In this document: in pieces, positions 57,081-62,742 of the stretch | Numbering within the stretch: the first letter of the stretch is position 1 | Layout: each line of letters begins with the position of its first letter | Assembly: GCF_900143545.1 (NCBI RefSeq) | Contig: NZ_FREV01000002.1 | Location: 619,715-683,714 of the forward strand | Length of the DNA: 64,000 nucleotides | Source: Loktanella sp. Alg231-35 | Lineage (GTDB): Bacteria > Pseudomonadota > Alphaproteobacteria > Rhodobacterales > Rhodobacteraceae | Direction of reading: 5' to 3' | Notes under the pieces: model-generated | Database searches by the model: none | Told to the model about the DNA's origin: nothing | What the model saw: only the letters and a program-made list of their open reading frames with translations | Program-made: the position numbers and the translations under genes

Positions 57081-57956
57081 CTACCGTAGCTGCCCGATTG
57101 TATAGGTCGCACTCATCTGTTGTTCGTCGAGATAAGCGGCGAGAGCGTCAGGGTCCGGCTGCCGGTCTGTCTTGGTCTCCGCAGCGGCCAACCCGCCCGA
57201 AATAAAGAGCACATCCAGATCTTCCTGCACGCCGCCCAGCACGTCCGTGCCGATCCCATCACCAATGGCAATAATATGCGGATCAGATGGCGCATTGGTC
57301 AATGCAGCGAGCCTGCGGCGAGCGAGGTCGTAAATGGGCGGGTGCGGTTTGCCGAAGTAGAGGCTTTCGCCGCCCATTTCTGTATAGAGTGCAGCAAGCG
57401 CACCAGCGCACCATTCGCGCACTTCACCCCGGTCAACGACGATATCGGGATTGGCGCAAAGCAGCTTGAGCCCCTTTTGTTTGGCAAAAAGGAACTCTGG
57501 CCTGTTCACGTCCACGTCGGCCATAGGATCAAACGGACCGCAGCAAACGATACCCTCGGCCTCATCCAGTGGCACTTTTTGGATGCTCACGGGATTATCG
57601 ATGATTTTCAGTGGCTTGAAGAAATCATCATCGCGGGGGCTTTCGCCCATGAACCAGATTTTCTTGCCGACAATACCCCGGTACATTGCTGCCCGCGCGC
57701 TGTCGCCAGAGGTGGCAATCGCGTCCCATGCGTCGTCCGGCACACCAAGACCGTGGATTTGACGGGCAACTGAGTCCCACGGGCGGGGGGAGTTGGTGAC
57801 AAGCACCACAATGCCACCCCTTGCGCGGTAGGCTTGCATTGCTGCGACGGCGTCGGGCATAGCTTTCACGCCGTTATGAATACACCCCCAAAGGTCCACG
57901 AAGGCGGCGTCATACTGCCCCGAGATTTCTGCGAATTGGTCGATAATCTGGGTCAT
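57081..57956 (-). CDS. HAD superfamily hydrolase (TIGR01459/NagD-like)
   Basis: The 291-residue product has the HAD motif I region AAFVDLWGCIHNG (about 17-29); the first Asp is present, but the second acidic residue of DxD is replaced by Trp, which is usual in this subfamily. Motif II is VVLVTNSPRP (about 51-60), and motif IV is ALIAIGDGIGTDVLGGVQEDLDVLFISGG (about 235-260). A cap domain lies between. The longer frame reaching 58004 is not needed, as the ATG at 57956 begins the MTQIIDQFAEISGQYD domain. Phosphatase activity is expected; the substrate is unknown. Confidence 0.9.
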   Translation of the reverse strand: MTQIIDQFAEISGQYDAAFVDLWGCIHNGVKAMPDAVAAMQAYRARGGIVVLVTNSPRPWDSVARQIHGLGVPDDAWDAIATSGDSARAAMYRGIVGKKIWFMGESPRDDDFFKPLKIIDNPVSIQKVPLDEAEGIVCCGPFDPMADVDVNRPEFLFAKQKGLKLLCANPDIVVDRGEVREWCAGALAALYTEMGGESLYFGKPHPPIYDLARRRLAALTNAPSDPHIIAIGDGIGTDVLGGVQEDLDVLFISGGLAAAETKTDRQPDPDALAAYLDEQQMSATYTIGQLR

Positions 57957-58028
57957 GTGTAAACCTTTTGGGGCGCTTGATTTGCGTACAGTGCCTGAAC
58001 ACAAACCGTGTGACGGGGTATTGCGGTT

Positions 58029-58946
58029 TTAGACCTTCAGCGCTGGAATGATCTGCTTTTTGCGGCTCATAACGCCGGGGAGCACGACGCTGTCGCCGTC
58101 CACCGTTGCGCCAAATGATTTCTCGGCCACGGTTTTGGTCAGGTCATTGGGGATCAGCATTGTGGCTTCTTCGTTGATGATGTCGACCACAAACAAAAGT
58201 ACCTCATCCACGCCGTCTTCTTTTGCGACATCAGGCATAGCTTTCATCAAGGTTTCTTTGCGATCCAGAACGATCTTGGGTGATGTGGTCTCTAGAACGG
58301 AGACGCGGAACTTCTTGCCGTCAACTCCGTATTCCTTGCTGTCCATGCGCAGCAGTTCCGCGTCGGAAAATGCTGATACATCGGATTTCGCGTCAAACAT
58401 CTCGGTCGCGTAGGCTTCGATATCGACTTTCAATTCCTTGGCCAGTTTTTCGGCCAATGTCTTGTCGATCTCGGTCGTTGTGGGCGAGCGGAAGGCAAGA
58501 GTATCGGACAGGATACAGGACAACATCAGACCTTTGATCCCCTTGGGCATCTTCTTGGCCGTGGCGCCCATCATCTGATGCATGATCGTCGCCGTGCACG
58601 CCAAAGGCCGGATCGTGATGTTAATGGGGTTCTTTGTTTCAAGCCCGCCGGCCAATTTGTGGTGGTCGATGATTGCCAGCACATCGGCGTTATTGATGTT
58701 GGCAGGCAATTCGGCAGGGTTATTGGTGTCTACGATGACGCAGGATTGGTCGTCGTCTACATCGGCAATCACCGCAGGCAGGTCAAAGCCCCAGTGTTTC
58801 GCTACGAAGGCGGCTTCGGTGTTGGGCGCGCCCAACAATGCGGCCTTGGCCTCGATCCCGGATTGGTTCAGGAACCACTCCCAGATCAGCGGTGACCCGG
58901 TGCTGTCAGTGTCGGGGGATTTGTGGCCAAATACGAGGGTTGTCAT
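58029..58946 (-). CDS. ppaC: Manganese-dependent inorganic pyrophosphatase (family II)
   Basis: The 305-residue DHH-family phosphoesterase splits pyrophosphate. Motifs: FGHKSPDTDST at residues 6-16 with His8, Asp12 and Asp14, the VIVDTNNPAELP segment (about 70-81), the DHHKLAGG motif (about 93-100) and the C-terminal RKKQIIPAL. All metal ligands look intact. Family II enzymes are less common in alphaproteobacteria than the family I Ppa. The intergenic region upstream (58947-59327) contains a repeat and short leader frames on the other strand. Confidence 0.94.
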   Translation of the reverse strand: MTTLVFGHKSPDTDSTGSPLIWEWFLNQSGIEAKAALLGAPNTEAAFVAKHWGFDLPAVIADVDDDQSCVIVDTNNPAELPANINNADVLAIIDHHKLAGGLETKNPINITIRPLACTATIMHQMMGATAKKMPKGIKGLMLSCILSDTLAFRSPTTTEIDKTLAEKLAKELKVDIEAYATEMFDAKSDVSAFSDAELLRMDSKEYGVDGKKFRVSVLETTSPKIVLDRKETLMKAMPDVAKEDGVDEVLLFVVDIINEEATMLIPNDLTKTVAEKSFGATVDGDSVVLPGVMSRKKQIIPALKV

Positions 58947-59029
58947 ATGCGTCGCTTTCCATCTGTGCAGGATTTGACGCGTATATAGAAGGCTGTGCCG
59001 GGGCTGTCACCCCGTCGGTTTTTGCTGAC

Positions 59030-59094
59030 GTTGTGGGGGGGGGCGCTGCCCCCGTCCCTGCGGTCCTCCCCCGAGATATTTTTGAACAAAAGAA
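59030..59094. repeat. GC-rich intergenic repeat of Rhodobacterales type
   Basis: A G-run (about nine G) with GGGGGCGCTGCCCCC, then CTCCCCCGAGATATTTTTG and an A-rich end. I recall very similar intergenic sequences (the CGAGATATTTTTG motif next to GGGGGCAGCGCCCCC) in many Roseobacter genomes. Only one copy is in this window. Confidence 0.4.
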
Positions 59095-59124
59095 GACGTG
59101 AAGGCTGGGTTTGGTTGCCGTTGT

Positions 59125-59153
59125 TTGACCAATGCCGCTGGGGGCGGTAGCAT
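59125..59153 (+). promoter_or_regulatory. Candidate sigma-70 promoter before the mini-ORF leader
   Basis: TTGACC (59125-59130), 17 bases, TAGCAT (59148-59153). Five of six -35 bases and four of six -10 bases match the consensus. It points to the mini-ORFs and the genes downstream; transcription would start near 59160. Confidence 0.45.
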
Positions 59154-59181
59154 TGCATCATTCTGTAGGAGGACGCTGACA

Positions 59182-59199
59182 ATGGACAAGCTGGTTTAA
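59182..59199 (+). CDS. Five-codon leader ORF 1 (MDKLV)
   Basis: ATG-GAC-AAG-CTG-GTT-TAA follows a strong site, AGGAGG, nine bases upstream. It shares its 21-base site-and-start context with the next mini-ORF (19 identical). Such a short frame with a good ribosome-binding site suggests a leader peptide or a site for translation coupling. No function is known. Confidence 0.4.
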   Translation: MDKLV

Positions 59200-59246
59200 C
59201 CGCTCACCCTGACCTGACGTATTTTCTCTTAAGGAGCACTCTGACA

Positions 59247-59264
59247 ATGGACCGTTCGCACTAA
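59247..59264 (+). CDS. Five-codon leader ORF 2 (MDRSH)
   Basis: ATG-GAC-CGT-TCG-CAC-TAA follows AAGGAG with the same 15-base distance from AGGAG to ATG as in ORF 1, and the same GACAATGGAC junction. It lies 65 bases downstream of ORF 1. The stop is followed at once by a hairpin. Confidence 0.4.
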   Translation: MDRSH

Positions 59265-59304
59265 CGCCTTTTGGCGAAGAGTTGGGCCGTTTGGCCCCTA
59301 ATTT
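59265..59304 (+). promoter_or_regulatory. Two hairpins after the mini-ORFs (possible attenuator)
   Basis: First CGCC-TTTT-GGCG (59265-59276), then GGGCC-GTTT-GGCCC (59284-59297) followed by CTAATTTTATT. The second stem with its T-rich tail resembles a weak terminator placed between the mini-ORFs and the 60-residue frame. Confidence 0.4.
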
Positions 59305-59327
59305 TATTGCAAACGAGAGGTGCATTC

Positions 59328-59510
59328 ATGCCCCGCAAAACCCCAAAACCCCGCAAGGCGGGTCTTCCACCCGTGTCCGCCCCCAAGAACCGCCGCGCTG
59401 TGCGGCCGGGCCCAGCGGGCGCGCTGCAACGCCACCCGACTGGTCCTGCCCGCGATAGGCGGTTTGATCGCCGCCCGCCGAAGTTTCCCGGACGACTAGG
59501 CGGACGGTGA
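59328..59510 (+). CDS. Small Pro/Arg-rich basic protein, unknown function
   Basis: The 60-residue frame starts at the ATG at 59328, with GAGAGG seven bases upstream. The product is strongly basic and proline-rich (MPRKTPKPRKAG at the start, PKNRRAVRPGPAGAL in the middle, RRFDRRPPKFPGRLGGR at the end) and has no acidic residue other than one or two Asp. It could bind nucleic acid or act on the ribosome, as Pro/Arg-rich peptides do; both are inference. It lies downstream of two mini-ORFs and hairpins and 84 bases upstream of the DUF2161 nuclease-like gene. I recognise no family. Confidence 0.5.
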   Translation: MPRKTPKPRKAGLPPVSAPKNRRAVRPGPAGALQRHPTGPARDRRFDRRPPKFPGRLGGR

Positions 59511-59518
59511 AACGAGAG

Positions 59519-59544
59519 TCTCGCCATCTGTTTGGGTGGCGGGG
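59519..59544 (+). promoter_or_regulatory. Hairpin between the basic protein and the DUF2161 gene
   Basis: TCTCGCCATC pairs with GGTGGCGGGG over a six-base loop (ten pairs, three of them G-T). No T run follows, so it is not a clear terminator; it might shape the DUF2161 leader. Confidence 0.3.
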
Positions 59545-59594
59545 CTTGCATGGCCGCGCGATTTCGCATTGGCTGTCCGCGCAGGAGAACGCGC

Positions 59595-60245
59595 ATGCCG
59601 AAAGAGGCCGACCTATACCCCCCCATCAAAACCTATCTGCAGCGTCAGGGCTATGACGTGAAAGGTGAAGTGGGTGCCGCGGATGTGGTTGGCCGCAGGG
59701 GGGATGAGGTTGTCATTGTTGAGCTAAAAACAGGGTTTTCGCTGGCCTTGTTTCATCAGGGCATTGAACGGCTTTCCGTGACGGACAACGTCTATCTGGC
59801 TGTTCCTGCGGGCGGCAAGAACAAGGTGCTGAAGGCCAATGTCACACTCGCCCGCCGTGCGGGCTTGGGTGTTTTGACCGTGCGTTTGCGCGATGGGCTG
59901 GTTGAGGTTCTGGCGGATCCCGGTCCTTATGCGGCGCGTCAGTCCAAGAAGAAAAAGGCCCGGATGTTGCGCGCCTTTGACCGGTTGCAGGGCGATCCGA
60001 ATGCTGGCGGTGCGACGCGCCATGGGATCATCACCGGCTATAGGCAGGATGCGGTGCGGTGTGCGCGGTTTCTGGCTGTTCATGGCCCTTCAAAAGGGGC
60101 GCAGGTCAAAGAATGGACCGAGGTTCCGCAAGCCACGCGGATCATGGCGGATGATCATTATGGCTGGTTCACGCGGGTGGAACGTGGCGTTTATGCCCTG
60201 ACCGATGCCGGACGCAAAGGCCTTTCGGATTTTGGCGACGTCTGA
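59595..60245 (+). CDS. DUF2161 family putative PD-(D/E)XK-type nuclease
   Basis: The 216-residue product starts at the ATG at 59595 with CAGGAG eight bases upstream. The N-terminal half has the pattern of a restriction-like nuclease: EADLYPPIKTYLQRQGYDVKGEVG, then GAADVVGRRGDEVVIVELKTGF, where Asp and the ExK-type motif (VELK) form the candidate active site. A C-terminal region holds ITGYRQDAVRCARFL and DDHYGWFTRVERGVYALTDAGR, a possible winged-helix part. The target is unknown. It is the main gene downstream of the leader-like region described above. Confidence 0.85.
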   Translation: MPKEADLYPPIKTYLQRQGYDVKGEVGAADVVGRRGDEVVIVELKTGFSLALFHQGIERLSVTDNVYLAVPAGGKNKVLKANVTLARRAGLGVLTVRLRDGLVEVLADPGPYAARQSKKKKARMLRAFDRLQGDPNAGGATRHGIITGYRQDAVRCARFLAVHGPSKGAQVKEWTEVPQATRIMADDHYGWFTRVERGVYALTDAGRKGLSDFGDV

Positions 60246-60248
60246 GCG

Positions 60249-61244
60249 TTACTGTGTCACGCGGGTCAGCGTCCAGCCATCGTTCTGCATCAGTTGCAGT
60301 ACGCCCTGATCACCGATCAGATGGGCCGCACCGACTGCAACGACAATGTCGTCATGTGTTTCAGTTGCCGCCAGAATAACGGGAATCCAATTGCGGTTGC
60401 GTGTTTCCAGTAGAGCCTCTTGCATCTCGGCAAACATGGTGACCCCTTCGGCAGGGTCTAATCCGGGAATGTCCGCGATCGCGACGCGTGAAAGCTCCCA
60501 CAGGCGCCCGACGTCTTCGGCAAAGTAACGGTCGAGCATGGCGACGAACATCTGCTGTTGGATCGCAGGTGACAGCATGTTGACCCGGAGCATATCGACC
60601 TGTTCGTCGATGGAATCATTCTTGAAGATATCAAAGAGGGTTGTGAACGGCTCGACCGCTTGCATGGGGACACCTGCGGCTTCGGCATCCTGGATTATCA
60701 TCTGATCAAGCCCACGCACGCCTGAAACCATGTCCTCCATCGCACAGGGCGGCACGGCAAGCATGAGCGACAGATACCAAGGCTGCATTTTGGCGGCCAT
60801 GAAGGGCGGGATACTGCGCTGGCTGGCGGCATCCGCGATCAAATCCCATGTGCCGCTATCGAGCATTTCGGGCAGAGTGGGGCCGTCAACAATGAACAGT
60901 CTGCCCGGGTCTGTGACGATCATATCCTGCAGCTTGTCTTCTTCCTCGGGGGTGGCTTCGAGCATGACCAGATCGGCATTTGTGATGGTGTCAGTCAGCG
61001 TCGCACGTAAGGCTTCGAGGCGCGGGTCATAGATGTGCATTGTGCCGATCACAGTGACAGTGTCTGCGCTTTTGGTTGCTTTCCAGACCAAACCTTCGGC
61101 AAACGGCATATCGGCAACAGCGACATCAAGCTGCATTCGCTGGGCATCGCTGATCTGGTCAAGATAGCTGACGCCTGTGCAGGCAGCAGTCGCCATTGTC
61201 CCGGTCAGCGCGAAGAGTGCTGTCACAGCGGTACGAAGAAACAT
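60249..61244 (-). CDS. TraB/GumN family protein
   Basis: The 331-residue product has a signal peptide (MFLRTAVTALFALTGTMATA, cut near residue 20). The GumN/TraB pattern begins after it: GLVWKATKSADTVTVIGTMHIYDPRL (about 50-75), the conserved acidic VMLEATPEEEDKLQ (about 93-107), and a C-terminal IVVAVGAAHLIGDQGVLQLMQNDGWTLTRV, with GxxH. These H and E residues are thought to bind metal in a protease-like site. A periplasmic or cell-surface role is likely. It converges on the DUF2161 gene with a three-base gap. Confidence 0.88.
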   Translation of the reverse strand: MFLRTAVTALFALTGTMATAACTGVSYLDQISDAQRMQLDVAVADMPFAEGLVWKATKSADTVTVIGTMHIYDPRLEALRATLTDTITNADLVMLEATPEEEDKLQDMIVTDPGRLFIVDGPTLPEMLDSGTWDLIADAASQRSIPPFMAAKMQPWYLSLMLAVPPCAMEDMVSGVRGLDQMIIQDAEAAGVPMQAVEPFTTLFDIFKNDSIDEQVDMLRVNMLSPAIQQQMFVAMLDRYFAEDVGRLWELSRVAIADIPGLDPAEGVTMFAEMQEALLETRNRNWIPVILAATETHDDIVVAVGAAHLIGDQGVLQLMQNDGWTLTRVTQ

Positions 61245-61287
61245 GTGGCTATCCTTTGGTCTGGCGTATTCAATAGGTAAGCGCTTC

Positions 61288-61313
61288 GCGCCCGGGGTCT
61301 AGACCCTAGGCGC
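61288..61313. repeat. GC-rich palindrome
   Basis: GGGTCTAGACCC (61295-61306) is a perfect palindrome, enclosed by GCGCC/GGCGC arms. It covers the end of the hypothetical gene at 61306. It could be a hairpin without T run, or a recognition site. Confidence 0.35.
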
Positions 61314-61620
61314 GGTTTTCGAGGATCATGCGCTGACCGGCCCGGATCAGAAACCGGCCAATCGTGTTACGCAAGGTGCGTTGCGGCGGGGGTACCACAC
61401 GCAGCTGCGGCCGCAGAAACGGCGCAGCGCCCCTTGGCAATTGTACGGAACCCGCATCAGCGGATGGCGTAACCAGCAAAGGCACCGGCGGCCAACCTGT
61501 TGTGGCTGGTGTCAGGTCCAGCCGTGTAGGTGATGCACGCCGAACGATGGGTTTTTCGTCGCAATAGTGATGAATATCGGGGCCGATCTTGTGATCGACG
61601 GTAAAAAACGGGGGATGCAT
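61306..61620 (-). CDS. Hypothetical Pro/Arg-rich protein
   Basis: The 104-residue frame starts at an ATG at 61620 with no good ribosome-binding site. The sequence has VRRASPTRLDLTPATTGWPPVPLLV in the middle and ends with LRNTIGRFLIRAGQRMILENR, a plausible amphipathic helix. It has no signal peptide. I recognise no family. The gene may be controlled by the 11-codon leader frame and hairpin just upstream (61655-61743). Whether it is a real gene is uncertain. Confidence 0.4.
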   Translation of the reverse strand: MHPPFFTVDHKIGPDIHHYCDEKPIVRRASPTRLDLTPATTGWPPVPLLVTPSADAGSVQLPRGAAPFLRPQLRVVPPPQRTLRNTIGRFLIRAGQRMILENRA

Positions 61621-61654
61621 GGGAGTATCCGATCATGAACATTTGGAGAGATTT

Positions 61655-61689
61655 GCGTCGGGCCACTGGCCGCAGACGCACTGCAACGC
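61655..61689 (-). promoter_or_regulatory. Hairpin and pairing arm after the 11-codon leader ORF
   Basis: On the minus strand GCGTC-TGC-GGCC-AGT-GGCC-C-GACGC forms a stem at 61679-61655. Just before it, GCGTTGCAG (61689-61681) can pair over nine bases, one of them G-T, with CTGCAATGC at the leader start codon (61736-61728). The pairing would hide the leader start. Confidence 0.4.
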
Positions 61690-61695
61690 GATGGG

Positions 61696-61731
61696 TTAGC
61701 ACCACGTGAGGGTAAAATCCTTTCTAAGCAT
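61696..61731 (-). CDS. 11-codon leader ORF (MLRKDFTLTWC)
   Basis: A frame of 11 codons with AAGGAG six bases before its ATG, the best ribosome-binding site in the region. It ends in Trp-Cys-stop and is followed by a hairpin, upstream of a small hypothetical gene. This is the usual form of a leader peptide; the signal is unknown. Confidence 0.4.
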   Translation of the reverse strand: MLRKDFTLTWC

Positions 61732-62061
61732 TGCAGTCTCCTTGATTCGGTGTCGAATGAGGGTTGTTTAGCCCATGAATAACCGTTGACCCAAGGGCAT
61801 TTTTTGGAAATTGGATATTTTGTCGATATGTCAGCGCATCACCGCCAGAATGGGCGGGACAATTCTGCGTCTGACGTCCGGGTGTTTACCCGAAAAGCAC
61901 AAAAACCAAACCGAAGCTGCCAGCAAACAGCATCATTGTGACTTCCGCGCCTAAACTACTAAAAATACGCATATTCTTTACCATTACCCTACCACTTATC
62001 GGCAAGATACCGCTCAGGCGGATCAAAGTCTAGGCAAAAAAAGGGCGGAACGCGCTCTGGC

Positions 62062-62742
62062 TCAGCTGGGCTCGGTGCTGAGTTCTTCGGGGTCGAGGAT
62101 CTCAATTCTTTGGCGTGCTGATTTGATCGCACCGCGTTTTGCCAGCTTACTCATCGAGCGGCTGACCATTTCGCGATTGGCCCCGATTGAGGCTGCAATC
62201 TCGGCGTGGGTGGGGGCGTCTTCGATCACCGATCCTTGACCCAATTTGTCGTGTTCGGCTGCCAGACGCAGCAGGTAGGTGCCAACCCGTTCTTCTACTG
62301 AAAGCGTCGTCATTTCCATATTGCGCCGCGTCAGCACTCTGATCCGTTCAACCAGACTTGCCGCGACCCGCTGTCGGATCACCGGGACGGCGTTGAAAAG
62401 GTCAAGAAAACTTTGCCGTTTCATGGTTAACAATCGCGCATCCGACTTTGCCACAACGGCCAGCGATCGGGGTGTGCCGTCGAAGGCTGCAAGTTCGCCG
62501 AAATAGGCGCCAATGGGGAAGCGCGAAAAAACAATCTCGCGCCCCTGATCTGTCCAGAACACCGCCAGCAATGATCCCGAAAGCAAGAAGTAGAGATCAT
62601 AGGAATCGTCTTCCTGATCAAAGATCGTCTGCCACGGTTCGAGTTTCTGTTCGCTCACGTCCAGTGTGATGCCGGACAAATCCGAAGCAGCAACACCCGC
62701 AAAAAGCGGCAGCTCATATGAAAGAAGTTTTTCAGGTGTCAT
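62062..62742 (-). CDS. Crp/Fnr family transcriptional regulator
   Basis: The 226-residue product has a cyclic-nucleotide-binding-type beta barrel (about 20-125; SYDLYFLLSGSLLAVFWTDQGREIVFSRFPIGAYFGELAAFDG, with the F-G-E-L-A segment of the phosphate-binding cassette followed by GTPRSLAVVA). The PRSL motif resembles the R-S/A-A motif that binds cAMP. A C-terminal winged helix-turn-helix follows (THAEIAASIGANREMVSRSMSKLAKRGAI). No N-terminal Cys cluster is present, so it is not an FNR-type oxygen sensor. Its start overlaps the stop of the upstream TPR gene (ATGA), so the two are co-translated. Confidence 0.92.
   Translation of the reverse strand: MTPEKLLSYELPLFAGVAASDLSGITLDVSEQKLEPWQTIFDQEDDSYDLYFLLSGSLLAVFWTDQGREIVFSRFPIGAYFGELAAFDGTPRSLAVVAKSDARLLTMKRQSFLDLFNAVPVIRQRVAASLVERIRVLTRRNMEMTTLSVEERVGTYLLRLAAEHDKLGQGSVIEDAPTHAEIAASIGANREMVSRSMSKLAKRGAIKSARQRIEILDPEELSTEPS

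Larger units (their letters stand above)
58947..59327. other. Intergenic region with repeat, promoter and mini-ORFs
   Basis: 381 bases between ppaC (minus) and the 60-residue plus-strand frame. Apart from the ppaC promoter, which I did not fix, it holds a GC-rich repeat (59030-59094), a promoter-like site (59125-59153), two tandem 5-codon frames and two hairpins. Each is listed below. Confidence 0.7.
61621..62061. other. Intergenic region around the leader ORF and before the Crp-type gene
   Basis: Apart from the leader frame and hairpin, I see no secure gene. It is AT-richer than its surroundings at 61740-62040. The tract 62034-62041 has AAAAAAA, which on the minus strand follows the Crp-type gene stop and, with a weak GCGCG/CGC stem, may serve as its terminator. 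Confidence 0.45.

Noticed and set aside
56878..57105. 75-codon plus-strand frame between MaoC and the HAD gene
   Set aside because: It overlaps both neighbours, has no ribosome-binding site and no family-like sequence.
61635..61709. 24-codon plus-strand frame (MNIWRDLRRAT...) near the leader ORF
   Set aside because: Its possible GGGAG site is weak and it lies antisense to the hairpin; kept out in favour of the minus-strand leader frame, though it cannot be excluded.
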